Source: an uncultured Shewanella sp.
GTDB lineage: Bacteria > Pseudomonadota > Gammaproteobacteria > Enterobacterales > Shewanellaceae
Direction: 5' to 3'
DNA length: 64,000 nucleotides
Assembly: GCF_947497935.1 (NCBI RefSeq)
Contig: NZ_CANMIO010000016.1
Coordinates: 34,260 to 98,259 of the forward strand
The notes under the pieces are model-generated. The model saw only the letters and a list, made by a program, of their open reading frames with translations, did no database searches and was not told the DNA's origin. How positions within the stretch are numbered: position 1 is the first letter of the stretch; each line of letters starts with the position of its first letter. Shown piece by piece: positions 1 to 8,670 of the stretch. The position numbers and the translations under genes are program-made.

Positions 1-470
1 CAACGTGCAAGATTCTGATGTACCTTGTGGTAGTCACTGAAATACCAGGCCATTACCAGTAGGAGAATAGCAATAACAATGCCTGAAATTTTGACCAATA
101 GAGACACATCGAAAAATGCAGCCTTCATCGACTCAGCGTCATTTACCGCCAACATTTTCACATGGGACTGAGTCGAAATATGTAGCTGATAACCACGGCG
201 AGCGATGGTCTTTAACTGAATTTCTCGATAGCCATCGAGCTTTTTACGCAAGGTACTAATACATTGAGTTAAGGATGTCACCGCCACCACACGATCGGGC
301 CAACCTGCGCTAAGTAACTCTTCTTTTGAGCACACAGGGTTTGATGACAGTAAAAGACGATGTAATACAGCAGACTCAGAAAAGGTCAAACTGATTTTTT
401 TTCCACTGACATGGTCAACTAACTGGTTGGCTTCCGTATCCAACTCCAAATACGGAGTAATTTTCAACAC
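1..470 (-). CDS. ToxR/CadC-type membrane transcriptional regulator, C-terminally cut by the window edge
   Basis: Reading the minus strand from a GTG at 470 gives an N-terminal winged-helix DNA-binding domain of the OmpR/ToxR (Trans_reg_C) type over roughly the first 100 residues, with the typical ending in which a basic RRGYQL segment closes the wing. About residues 123-145 form one hydrophobic membrane helix (VSLLVKISGIVIAILLLVMA), so this is a one-component regulator anchored in the inner membrane with a periplasmic sensor lying outside the window. A TTG directly after the GTG is the alternative start. It is downstream of and codirectional with the nosY-like gene but separated by about 230 bp, so a link to sulfite respiration is only possible. 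Target genes are unknown. Confidence 0.75.
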   Translation of the reverse strand, partial: MLKITPYLELDTEANQLVDHVSGKKISLTFSESAVLHRLLLSSNPVCSKEELLSAGWPDRVVAVTSLTQCISTLRKKLDGYREIQLKTIARRGYQLHISTQSHVKMLAVNDAESMKAAFFDVSLLVKISGIVIAILLLVMAWYFSDYHKVHQNLAR

Positions 471-698
471 AATTAACCTCTACTACCTAATTATACGTAA
501 TTGATATTTACAAATTTATCGACCTTGCAAATTCTACAGCTAAGTAATTAAGTAGAATGTGATTTTTGGCTCATAATGGTCTAGGTAAGTAAGCCAATTG
601 TCGCTAATGTTCACAAATTTAGACCTTAATGATATTACCTCTTTAGTAATAGCTTTTTGTAATCACTTTTCTCAGCTTTTACCGAACGTTCAATGCCG

Positions 699-1544
699 CT
701 AAAGCGGCTTATGCTTAAAGAGCTGGTGAGAGATCCCAGTCAGCGACACGATCCACAACAAGAGCAATGCATACATTGCCGATAAGCCCCAATCTGAGTT
801 TGCAAGCATGCCTAAACTGCCGCTGGCACTGCTGCCATCGATGGCAACTAAATTAATAGCGCGGTAGAGGTCTGTCGGGCTCATGGCGATCAAGGCGTTA
901 ATGACATATTGATTAGCAAACGAGAAATCTGACACCAAAATAGTCAGCAGTAACAGGTCATAGATGAGCACAAACAGAAACCAAATCAGTAGTAAACCAC
1001 CTATCGCCTTGGCTTTCTCGGTGCTTTTGAGGCTGACAATATAGCTGATCAAAATAAAGGTTAGCGCTAACAGGTTACTGCTTATCACAAACTGCACAAA
1101 AGCACTGATTAACTGACCTTTATGGTAATGATCACCCAACAGCATGAGCAGTACTGCCGTCAAGCCAAAGGCGGCTCCCGTGGCAACAAACATCACAGTC
1201 ACATGGCCGAGTAACTTACCCAATAATATTTGCATCCGCGTTAAGGGGTAAGACAGCAGCAGTAACAAGGTGCCTGACTCATCTTCGCCAACAAAGCTGT
1301 CGTAACACAGTAAAATAGCCGCGAGAGGAATGATGAATACCGAAATGGTCGATAAGCTACTCATCAAGCTGTTGAGCTCTGGCAGATACAAACTACCGGT
1401 TACGGCACTGCCTGCAAAGCTGACACTCAATGACAGCAATAAAAACAGGCTACCCATAAAAGTGAGCCAGCGGTTACGTGAACTATCGCAGATCTCTTTA
1501 TAGGCAATAATCAACACGGGCGATGTTAGTTTATTAATATACAT
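699..1544 (-). CDS. NosY-like ABC transporter permease of the sir locus
   Basis: This 281-residue protein has six or more hydrophobic helices and the layout of ABC-2 permeases of the NosY family: first helix at about 28-48, then helices near 65-85, 110-135, 145-170, 180-205 and 255-275. In nitrous oxide reductase clusters NosY pairs with the ATPase NosF and the periplasmic NosD to supply sulfur/copper species for the Cu sites of NosZ. Here it lies one base after the nosF-like stop, at the end of a nosLDFY run, and no nosZ is present. The operon instead belongs to the octaheme sulfite reductase, whose homologue MccA has a heme-copper centre, so I infer a role in building that centre. Confidence 0.85.
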   Translation of the reverse strand: MYINKLTSPVLIIAYKEICDSSRNRWLTFMGSLFLLLSLSVSFAGSAVTGSLYLPELNSLMSSLSTISVFIIPLAAILLCYDSFVGEDESGTLLLLLSYPLTRMQILLGKLLGHVTVMFVATGAAFGLTAVLLMLLGDHYHKGQLISAFVQFVISSNLLALTFILISYIVSLKSTEKAKAIGGLLLIWFLFVLIYDLLLLTILVSDFSFANQYVINALIAMSPTDLYRAINLVAIDGSSASGSLGMLANSDWGLSAMYALLLLWIVSLTGISHQLFKHKPL

Positions 1545-1545
1545 G

Positions 1546-2526
1546 TTATGTCTGCTCTGCTGCGGAGCGTAAAGATTGCCCCATTAAATCGTGGTAAATG
1601 TCTTCGAGTCTTGGCTCTTTTATTTCGAAATCGAATATTTGGCATTGGGTGACTAAGTGCTTAACGATGTCGGCTTTGTGCTGATGGCTAAAACGCAACA
1701 AATCATCTTGATAAAACTGCTGCAGATAGGCGTTAGTCTTGACTCTTTCATTAAGATCTTGGAAGTTAATACTGAGTTTTAAACCACTGTTGCTGCTAAG
1801 CTGTGCGCATGTGCCTAACGCTCGACACTTGCCTTTAGCCATGATCAACGCGGTATCTAAGTGTGACTCGACTAACGACAACTCATGGGTCGAGATCACC
1901 ACGGCGCAGCCTGCCTGCTTTAGCTGATTTATCTTGCCGTATAGAAACTGCGACGCCTGCGGGTCGAGTCCCACGGTAGGTTCATCTAGCAGTAAGATTT
2001 TAGGTTCAGATAGAATCGCTTGCGCAACTCCAAGGCGCTGCTTCATGCCTTTTGAGTAGTTTTTTAGCTGGCGGTGCTGAGCATATTCGAGGCCAAACTC
2101 TTCAATGAGCGACGCTATACGCTGCTTACTTACGCCCTTGAGCGCGGCAAAATAGCTGAGCACTTCAAGCCCTGTGAGTTTGTCGTAAAAACTGACATCT
2201 TCTGGCAGGTAACCTAAATTAATTTCGTGCTTACCTTTACCTGATGTGGCACATTGCCCCATGACTTTTGCCACGCCGGCTGTTGGGGAAATCAAGCCTA
2301 GAATGACTTTAATCAGACTAGATTTTCCGGCACCATTGTGGCCCAACAATGCCATGGTCTGCCCGGCATTAACCTCAAAACTGACATTATCTAACGCAGT
2401 AAAATTATGATAGTTAAGGCTCACATCGATTAGCTGTATTGGCGGTTCTTTTATAGACAGTTTTTGCATCTGTTTCTCAATTTTAGAGCCATCATCAAAC
2501 CTGTTGTTTGGCGTAGCAGTACTCAT
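1546..2526 (-). CDS. NosF-like ABC transporter ATPase of the sir locus
   Basis: The 326-residue protein is an ABC ATPase. It shows a Walker A segment GHNGAGKSS (about 62-70), a signature YSKGMKQRLG (about 157-166), Walker B LLLDEPT and a switch histidine in ISTHEL. The C-terminal ~90 residues after the ATPase core are typical of the ABC-2/NosF type. It should energise the NosY-like permease encoded next to it. Its ATG overlaps the TGA of the nosD-like gene by four bases, a sign of translational coupling. An N-terminal extension of about 25 residues precedes the usual ATPase start; a later start cannot be excluded. Confidence 0.88.
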   Translation of the reverse strand: MSTATPNNRFDDGSKIEKQMQKLSIKEPPIQLIDVSLNYHNFTALDNVSFEVNAGQTMALLGHNGAGKSSLIKVILGLISPTAGVAKVMGQCATSGKGKHEINLGYLPEDVSFYDKLTGLEVLSYFAALKGVSKQRIASLIEEFGLEYAQHRQLKNYSKGMKQRLGVAQAILSEPKILLLDEPTVGLDPQASQFLYGKINQLKQAGCAVVISTHELSLVESHLDTALIMAKGKCRALGTCAQLSSNSGLKLSINFQDLNERVKTNAYLQQFYQDDLLRFSHQHKADIVKHLVTQCQIFDFEIKEPRLEDIYHDLMGQSLRSAAEQT

Positions 2527-3920
2527 TGCATTCCAGCCTCATTCGGTAGGTGCTCATCATCTAAACTGAGTAATGTAGAGCTTTGTAGGGAAAGGCTTTG
2601 CACTGAAGGGGCGAGTATGGGGAAGCTGTCGACAATGCCCGTTGCAGGGCCAAACTCGAACTGTCCTTGCACCCAACGCAGCAGTGCAACCACTGGGCTG
2701 TTCATTAAAAAGCGCGCCTCGGGATAGAGCCAAAAAAGCTTATCTAGGCTGTCGTTAGGGCGGTATGCTTTATCGGCGATGCCATCATGGTTGGTATCCC
2801 AGCCCATGTAGCCGCTCCAGTAATTGCCTCTGCCTTCATAACTCCACTCTAACAGCGTGTCACCAACGTATTTCACCTGGGTCTTGTTATTAACAAACTG
2901 GTTGCCGTAAACCTTATTCTTCTCGCCGCCCATGGCCATATAGATGCCGATATCATTGTCGGAGAACAGGTTATGGGTCACCTCATTATCGCGAGCGCCA
3001 TAGATAAAGATGCCCTTACCCTCGTTGCCGAGCTCGGCTGTACCTTGGGGGTTATGACCTAACGACATACGGTTATTACTGACGATGCATTGGTTACTGA
3101 TGTTGAGCAAAATGCCAAAGTCTAAGGTGTTTGAGGCTTGGTTTTGATGCAGATTAACGAATTCTGAACTCATAATGGCGTAGCCACCATCAACGTTATC
3201 AACCTGATTGCCATAGGCTTCATCATGCTTGGTGTACATGTAGTGAATGCCATACTGCGCCGAGTGAAAACGGTTATCGAACACTAAGCTGTTAGTACTG
3301 GTTTCTAAGTAGACGCCGTCTCTAACATCTGAGATGGCGTTGTCGTGGATGACCGAAACATCGACGCCTTTAAGGTAAACCCCATCACCTCTATCGAGCT
3401 TATACAGGGCTGGATTACCGGCTATTACATTATTAACAACAGTAATATGACTGGTATTTTCGGCGTAAATACCAAAGCCATCACCTTGCAGCTGGCTTGA
3501 TTCAACACGAACTCGCTGTGCTTGCTCTTTAATTAATATACCCGCGTTAAGTTCATACAGATCGCCGCCCCAGTTTTGGATAACAAGATTGGAAAGGGTC
3601 ACATCTGAGCTAAAGATACTGACGGCACTGCCACGTCCCTTCGCATCAATAATCGCGCCCTTCTCACCGATTAAGCTGATGGCTTGGTGGATCTCAAAGT
3701 GGCCGCGATATTCGCCAGCGCTTAACACTATGGTGTCACCCGCGACGACACTTAACAGCTGCTGCTTAAGGCTTTCAGTACTCACCACCGAATAAGTGGC
3801 CGCGAAACTAATGGGGCTTAAGAGTAGAGATAGGCAAGCACTCAGGCAGACTTGTTTCGCTGCCTTGTAAAATAGTCCTAGCACTTGAGCAGAGGTGACT
3901 TTTTTCATAAATAGATTCAT
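2523..3920 (-). CDS. NosD-like periplasmic beta-helix protein of the sir locus
   Basis: The protein has a signal peptide (cleavage probably after ISFA) followed by a long series of right-handed parallel beta-helix turns (CASH/PbH1 repeats with recurring N-x-V/I and GI-Y patterns), the fold of NosD. NosD is the periplasmic partner of the NosFY transporter in Cu-site assembly of nitrous oxide reductase. Here no nosZ is nearby and the neighbours are NosL-, NosF- and NosY-like genes plus sirA-D. The start is uncertain: ATGs at 3920 and 3908 both precede the signal peptide and neither has a strong ribosome-binding site, while the frame stays open to a GTG at 3953. The 3' end overlaps the NosF-like start. 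Confidence 0.85.
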   Translation of the reverse strand: MNLFMKKVTSAQVLGLFYKAAKQVCLSACLSLLLSPISFAATYSVVSTESLKQQLLSVVAGDTIVLSAGEYRGHFEIHQAISLIGEKGAIIDAKGRGSAVSIFSSDVTLSNLVIQNWGGDLYELNAGILIKEQAQRVRVESSQLQGDGFGIYAENTSHITVVNNVIAGNPALYKLDRGDGVYLKGVDVSVIHDNAISDVRDGVYLETSTNSLVFDNRFHSAQYGIHYMYTKHDEAYGNQVDNVDGGYAIMSSEFVNLHQNQASNTLDFGILLNISNQCIVSNNRMSLGHNPQGTAELGNEGKGIFIYGARDNEVTHNLFSDNDIGIYMAMGGEKNKVYGNQFVNNKTQVKYVGDTLLEWSYEGRGNYWSGYMGWDTNHDGIADKAYRPNDSLDKLFWLYPEARFLMNSPVVALLRWVQGQFEFGPATGIVDSFPILAPSVQSLSLQSSTLLSLDDEHLPNEAGMQ

Positions 3921-3990
3921 TAGTTTGGTAAGTGCCCACTCACTGGCGATCACTTACCGGACTTTATTTGCTTGTAATGGCAGTGAGCCA

Positions 3991-4479
3991 TTACTCACCA
4001 GCTAACAAGGCGATATCAATCTTTTCATATGGCAGAACGGCGCCGCCAAACTCTTTCGCGAATGCAACCGCATCATCTTGGCTCTTAAAGCTCGCTACCG
4101 CAGGGCCCATCACCGCCTTCTTAATGGTGCCGTAAACATACCAAGCGGTTTTAGCATCGGTGAAGGCGTCGTCTTTCGGGTGTTCCCAATCCGTTGCACC
4201 TACGTCATGAACAAATAGCGCTTCAATTTGACGCTTGTTCTCGCTCTGCAGAGCGAAGTTAAACATGTCTCGGGTCGAGCAGAACTTTGGCACCACAGTT
4301 TGCCCTTTAAGGTGAACTTGGCCCTTAGGCCCTGGATACTTGGTGATCATCATGCCGCACAAGTGACAACGGTCATGCTCATGGATGGCTTCAGCCGTAT
4401 ATTGAGTGACATCTGCACTGCTTTCGCTACAAGCGCTGAGCAAAGGTAAAAGGAATAACAAACAGATTAACTTTTTCAT
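3991..4479 (-). CDS. NosL-like copper-binding lipoprotein of the sir locus
   Basis: This 162-residue protein starts with a lipoprotein signal (lipobox LLSAC, cysteine 17) and carries CHLCGMMI at about residues 38-45, the hallmark of NosL, where Cys and Met ligands bind Cu(I). NosL is a periplasmic copper chaperone for nitrous oxide reductase. In this locus the only plausible client is SirA, whose family contains a heme-copper sulfite-reducing centre; NosL-like proteins are a known part of mcc/sir clusters. A second conserved stretch FCSTRDMF around residues 67-74 also fits the family. The gene starts a nosLDFY run, and a 360-bp gap separates it from sirD. Confidence 0.88.
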   Translation of the reverse strand: MKKLICLLFLLPLLSACSESSADVTQYTAEAIHEHDRCHLCGMMITKYPGPKGQVHLKGQTVVPKFCSTRDMFNFALQSENKRQIEALFVHDVGATDWEHPKDDAFTDAKTAWYVYGTIKKAVMGPAVASFKSQDDAVAFAKEFGGAVLPYEKIDIALLAGE

Positions 4480-4839
4480 TTTCTCTCCAAGTTCCAGTAT
4501 GTTTTCAGACTAGCCCTTCTGTAGCCTTGCAGGGACGACATTGAAGGGCTAGCTTACTCACAGTCAGTCTAACTTGTGGCTTAGATGTAAAGGCAAGCAG
4601 ATCACTAAGCACCCATAGGGAAAGCGCTCAAAGACCTGCTGTTTGTTTACAACCCCACTGCGACTAACATTATTTGTATTGAGCCTTTGGCCACTCACTC
4701 TCGCGCTAAGCTAACCACTAAAGGCTAAGCTCAAGTGCACTGAAGAGTCAGTGACCGCAAACTCGCTACTCACTTTCGTCAATTAAATCGGTTAGCCTGT
4801 TAAGTCGGGGAAACTTATTCGGCTCTCCAATTCACTCGA
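4480..4839 (-). other. Non-coding gap between sirD and the nosL-like gene, with one hairpin
   Basis: I see no gene here. The only clear structure is a perfect 9-bp inverted repeat, TAGCCCTTC at 4511-4519 and GAAGGGCTA at 4543-4551, without a T tract on either strand. It may be an RNA stem or protein site in the leader of the nosLDFY genes, or a processing point between sirD and nosL. The length of the gap makes a separate promoter for nosLDFY possible. Confidence 0.4.
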
Positions 4840-5787
4840 CTAGATGGCATTTAACTGGCCGGCGTAAATCACAAACATACGCAAGCACATCATGCCGACT
4901 ACCGCACACATACCTGACATGTAGAACGCTTTAGCCGAATGGCTAAACGCTTTACCTGTGGCGAAATTAAGCAGTAATGGACCCACAAAACCGATACCCA
5001 CAACACCAATCCAGAACACGTTTGCCCACACGCCGGTATGGAAACCAGCGAATGCAGCTTGTGCACCTTCATTACCTGTAGCCAAAGACATGATAATCAT
5101 GAATAGGAACAGAGCTTCGGCTGCCATTACTGGCCATTCAAAGCCATGTAATGTGTGCATATCTTTGCTGTGTATGTCTTCTTTGAATACCGATACTGCG
5201 ACCATTTTCGCAGCAGCGGCACCCGCAGATAGACCTGACGCAACAAACAATGCAGGCAATACCGAGGTATTGATGATTGGGAAGCGGATCAAGGCTGAGA
5301 TCAAGAAGCCGGTGTAAGCACACACTGACATAGCAAGTACTAACACTAGCTTTTCAGATGGTGCGCGAATACCGCGTAACTTATCGATAATTGGCAGTAA
5401 GAAATTCAAAGGCTTGTAGGCTTTGATCTCTTCTTCCATTGCGAACAAGGTGACTAGTGCAACTAATGGAATGTATGCTGATAGCGCAATAACACCCACT
5501 GACATCACTGAGTTTAGGTTGTAGAACACCAAAATACGCCAGAAGAACAGCGGATTAGTTAAGTCTAAAACCAGACAGATCATACCCAGTGCAATCGTTA
5601 CCAACGACACTAAAGACGCAGCCTTTAAAAAAGGTGTGTTTTCAGTTTGTTTTTTGTAGAAACGAATGAACAGGGCTACAGATAGTGCACCACCAGAAAT
5701 ACCAGCAAAGAACAGGTAAACCGCAATTGGCCAAGGCCACGCGATGCCTTGTGAAAGGCCCATTGTAAATTCAATATTACCGTCCAT
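4840..5787 (-). CDS. sirD: SirD, NrfD-like quinol-oxidising membrane subunit
   Basis: This 315-residue polytopic protein of the NrfD/PsrC family has about eight to nine membrane helices. It is predicted to oxidise menaquinol and pass electrons to the adjacent NrfC-like ferredoxin SirC, which delivers them to SirA in the periplasm. The start at 5787 lies two bases after the sirC stop, so the pair is cotranscribed. In Shewanella the NrfCD-type pair of this locus is known as SirCD. No heme-binding motif is expected or seen. A function with a different terminal reductase is unlikely given the direct linkage to sirA. Confidence 0.88.
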   Translation of the reverse strand: MDGNIEFTMGLSQGIAWPWPIAVYLFFAGISGGALSVALFIRFYKKQTENTPFLKAASLVSLVTIALGMICLVLDLTNPLFFWRILVFYNLNSVMSVGVIALSAYIPLVALVTLFAMEEEIKAYKPLNFLLPIIDKLRGIRAPSEKLVLVLAMSVCAYTGFLISALIRFPIINTSVLPALFVASGLSAGAAAAKMVAVSVFKEDIHSKDMHTLHGFEWPVMAAEALFLFMIIMSLATGNEGAQAAFAGFHTGVWANVFWIGVVGIGFVGPLLLNFATGKAFSHSAKAFYMSGMCAVVGMMCLRMFVIYAGQLNAI

Positions 5788-5789
5788 GA

Positions 5790-6497
5790 CTATACTCCTA
5801 GCTTCACAATTGGAATGTAGCGCAAGCTAGGTTCAGTTCCGAAGCCCGGCTTAATACGCACCGAGTCCTTCACTGCTAATAGCTTACTCACATAGGAAGT
5901 TGGATCGTTTGCATCGCCAAAGATTAGTGCGTCGTAACGGCACTGCTGCACACAAGCTGGTAACTCACCAATGGCAAGCTTGCTGTTTAGGCAGAAGTCA
6001 CAGTTATCGGCAACGTCAGTTTCTTTGTTGATGAAACGTGCGTCATATGGGCAAGCACCAATACAGTACTTACAGCCAGCACATTTCGCCGCGTCCATGG
6101 TCACAATGCCTGTCTTCTCGTCGCGATGTGCAGCGCCGGTTGGGCAAACTGTTACGCAAGGAGCGTTTTTACACTGCTGACATGAAACACGTACGAACTT
6201 ACGCTGACAACCACAGTCATTGGTTTTGCCACAGTGTGGACAAGGCTGACCTTCAACGGCGCTCGATTGCTCTTCCATTAGCAGGCGAGATTTACCTTCT
6301 GGTAAGTGGTTAGCCTTATTACAGGCATCCTTACACTCACCACAACCAACACATTTATTTTGGTCGAAAACCATTACATAATGCGGCTTGTTGGTATCTT
6401 CCTTGTCTTTGACTGAGCTACACCCAAGCGGTGCCAATATCAAAGAGCTGGCTCCTAGACCTTTAAGGAACCTCCGTCTCTCTAGATTTTCACTCAC
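5790..6497 (-). CDS. sirC: SirC, NrfC-like periplasmic four-cluster ferredoxin
   Basis: The 235-residue protein has a Tat-type N terminus (RRRFLKG) followed by a hydrophobic stretch and a possible lipobox (LAPLGC, cysteine 26), so it is probably exported folded and may be lipid-anchored. Cysteine sets of the NrfC/DmsB type follow: CVGCGECKDAC, CQQCKNAPCVTVC, CAGCKYCIGAC and a CDFC...C...C group, enough for four [4Fe-4S] clusters. An extra CPHC...CGC cluster of cysteines lies between the first and second sets. It relays electrons from SirD to the octaheme reductase. It is translationally close to sirD (two bases apart). Confidence 0.9.
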   Translation of the reverse strand: MSENLERRRFLKGLGASSLILAPLGCSSVKDKEDTNKPHYVMVFDQNKCVGCGECKDACNKANHLPEGKSRLLMEEQSSAVEGQPCPHCGKTNDCGCQRKFVRVSCQQCKNAPCVTVCPTGAAHRDEKTGIVTMDAAKCAGCKYCIGACPYDARFINKETDVADNCDFCLNSKLAIGELPACVQQCRYDALIFGDANDPTSYVSKLLAVKDSVRIKPGFGTEPSLRYIPIVKLGV

Positions 6498-6583
6498 AGC
6501 ATCCTCCGATTATCGGTTTAAAACCGACACGTAATTTTTTATTTAATATTTTTGCTAGTACGTTTATTTAGATTTTTGACTCA

Positions 6584-7309
6584 CTAAGATTTAACTTGCG
6601 TTAATTTGCCTTTGGACTTTTCAATGGCGAATTGAATTGCATCACGATTAAACACTTGCACTTTATTGCTTAAAACAATATTCCAGTTATCTATCGCCTT
6701 TTGATAATCACCATTTAGGTAAGCATCATTGGCCATTAATAAGCGGGTATTTAATTCTTCATGATGCAGAGTTAGCGCCCTCGCAATCACTAAAGAAGTC
6801 TCCATGCTAATAACGCGGTCATCGCGGTAGTACATAGATGTGGCTTTAAGCCCTAAAGCTTGGGTGTTGTTAGCGTCTATCGTCAGTAGTTGGTCTAAGG
6901 TTCCTAGCGCGTCATTGTATAAGCCACCGTCGATATACGACTGGGCTAGCCCTAATAGCACTAGTGGATCACCGGGGTTTTCTTCAGCGAGTTTCTGGCC
7001 TTTGTTAATATCGGCAACCAGCAAATAATCAATGTTGTAATCAACCTGAGCTGAGTCCAAATGCTGATAACTACCGATTGTTGAATAAAGTAAAACCGAA
7101 ACACTAATAAGAAAGAAGCCAATGGTTCCAAAGTAATAATTATTGTTTTGCTTAGCATCATTGGTGTCGATGCTAATATTAGAGCCAAAGAAGTGCCCAA
7201 CTTCTGATTCAAGTTCAGTCAGCTTTTTGTCATACCTTAGGTGGTGACAAAAAAGGAACGCTGTCGAACAGAATAAAATAATTGAGATACTAATAAGTAC
7301 TATGTTCAT
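6584..7309 (-). CDS. TPR protein of the NrfG/CcmI type in the sir locus
   Basis: The 241-residue protein has two membrane helices (about 3-22 and 58-80) and then a periplasmic domain with TPR-like helical repeats from about residue 90, including NPGDPLVLLGLAQSY and DANNTQALGLKATSM. This matches CcmI/NrfG, which presents apocytochrome C termini to the heme lyase. A dedicated lyase is needed for the CX15CH heme of SirA-type proteins, and the CcmF- and CcmH-like subunits are encoded divergently across the sirA promoter region. The gene lies between the FKBP gene and sirC, on the same strand. The exact published symbol is not certain to me. Confidence 0.78.
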   Translation of the reverse strand: MNIVLISISIILFCSTAFLFCHHLRYDKKLTELESEVGHFFGSNISIDTNDAKQNNNYYFGTIGFFLISVSVLLYSTIGSYQHLDSAQVDYNIDYLLVADINKGQKLAEENPGDPLVLLGLAQSYIDGGLYNDALGTLDQLLTIDANNTQALGLKATSMYYRDDRVISMETSLVIARALTLHHEELNTRLLMANDAYLNGDYQKAIDNWNIVLSNKVQVFNRDAIQFAIEKSKGKLTQVKS

Positions 7310-7340
7310 CTTGGCTCTATATCAATAATTAATATCAAAT

Positions 7341-8144
7341 TTATTTGTGTGGATTGGCGCCCATAGAGCCGCCCATCATTCCACCCATACCCATGCCACT
7401 TAGTCCCATGCCGTGAGCACCTTCACCTGGCGCTTCAACTTTGACTAGTTCAACTTCGAATACCAAAGTCGAATGCGGTTGGATCATGCCAACAACACGG
7501 TCGCCGTAAGCGAGTGCAGGTGGAATTGTTAATTTAAATTTTGACCCTTGAGGCATAAGAGCAAGCGCTTCTTGCCAGCCTTCAATAACGGTAACTAAAG
7601 AGAAACGGTTTGGTTCGTCGCGGTCATAAGTGCTGTCAAACTCAGTGCCATCAATCAAGGTGCCTTTGTAGTGCACGGTAACTACGTCATTGCCTTGTGG
7701 CATGGCGCCGTCACCCATGGTGATCACTTCGTATTGCAGACCTGATTCAGTTTGCTTAACATCGCTGTTCTTAGCATTTTCAACCATGAAAGCTTCACCG
7801 GCTGCTACGTTCTTAGCAGTTAGCTCATCTAACTTGACCTGCTTCGCTGCATTTAGCGTTTCAGCGCGCTGATTTAGGTAAGTGACGATTTCCTCTTTAG
7901 ACATTTTTGTCTCATCTTTCAAAGCATCGAGTAAACCGTTTACCACTTGCCCCATATCCACTTCTGCGCCTAACTGAGATTGGCCATATACCTGACTAGA
8001 GATATGGTGACCAAAAGACGCGCCTATGCTGTACGACTCTTTTTCAACGTCAGTAGTCAAATCGCTATTAGCAAAACACGACACAGATACTGATAGGGTT
8101 AGACAAGACACAACGGCCAAGACACTTTTTTTAAGCTTTTTCAT
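7341..8144 (-). CDS. Periplasmic FKBP-type peptidyl-prolyl isomerase with a Met/Gly-rich tail (probable SirB)
   Basis: The 267-residue protein has a signal peptide (VSVSCFA), an FKBP N-terminal dimerisation domain (about 30-120) and a C-terminal FKBP catalytic domain (about 130-235), with VTVHYKGTLIDGTEFDSTYDR and ALAYGDRVVG as recognisable motifs. It resembles FkpA/Mip. Isomerases are standard members of mcc/sir gene clusters and probably assist folding of the multiheme reductase. After the FKBP domain comes a tail of about 25 residues very rich in Met and Gly and ending in HK, which is unusual for the family. Met-rich segments bind Cu(I) in several periplasmic proteins, so a copper role is a reasonable but untested idea. 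Confidence 0.88.
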   Translation of the reverse strand: MKKLKKSVLAVVSCLTLSVSVSCFANSDLTTDVEKESYSIGASFGHHISSQVYGQSQLGAEVDMGQVVNGLLDALKDETKMSKEEIVTYLNQRAETLNAAKQVKLDELTAKNVAAGEAFMVENAKNSDVKQTESGLQYEVITMGDGAMPQGNDVVTVHYKGTLIDGTEFDSTYDRDEPNRFSLVTVIEGWQEALALMPQGSKFKLTIPPALAYGDRVVGMIQPHSTLVFEVELVKVEAPGEGAHGMGLSGMGMGGMMGGSMGANPHK

Positions 8145-8181
8145 ACATTCAATCTCACTAAAAATAAATAAACATAATCCG

Positions 8182-8610
8182 TTATGGCTTTTCTGTTACT
8201 CGATTAGCTAAACGCCAGCCATATATTCCATCTGGCATCTGAAGCACTTGGGTGTAACCCAGTTTCATCACATGTCGAGCAGCAATTTCGCTGGCATTAC
8301 AAAGACGGTTTGCACAGTAGAAAACCATGAGTGCGTCTTTGTTTTTTGGCAGCAAGTCTTTCCAATTTTTTACGTTGAAATAAACAGCGCCTGGAATGAA
8401 TCCTTCTGCCCATAATTCCAATGTGTTGACATCAAAGAAGTAAACTCCCTCTTTGCCCACTAAGGTTTGTGCTTCCATCATGGTGATTGTTTGTAACGGC
8501 TCATCATAATATTTAGCCGGGCCCATCTCTTGACCACCACCGGCATAACTGCCCGCTGATAGCATTGATAACAAGACGGTGAAAACGACACTTCCCAGTA
8601 CTCTATTCAT
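8182..8610 (-). CDS. Periplasmic single-domain rhodanese of the sir locus
   Basis: This 142-residue protein has an N-terminal signal peptide (cleavage near SYA) and one rhodanese domain. The probable active-site loop is YCANRLC, with the catalytic Cys at about residue 103. Periplasmic rhodaneses handle sulfane sulfur. Placed between sirA and the FKBP gene, it may protect SirA cysteines, detoxify polysulfide or thiosulfate, or help deliver sulfur to the metal site. It is 60 bp downstream of sirA on the same strand, so it is probably cotranscribed. Its substrate is unknown. Confidence 0.83.
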   Translation of the reverse strand: MNRVLGSVVFTVLLSMLSAGSYAGGGQEMGPAKYYDEPLQTITMMEAQTLVGKEGVYFFDVNTLELWAEGFIPGAVYFNVKNWKDLLPKNKDALMVFYCANRLCNASEIAARHVMKLGYTQVLQMPDGIYGWRLANRVTEKP

Positions 8611-8670
8611 AGTTTCTCTCTTTGTTACCTCAACCTAAGTCGCCTTAGGTTGAGGTCGGTATAAACTCAA

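Noticed and set aside
699..4479. Nitrous oxide reductase cluster (nos)
   Set aside because: nosZ and nosR are missing and the genes continue directly into sirD-sirA, so the set is better explained as part of sulfite respiration.
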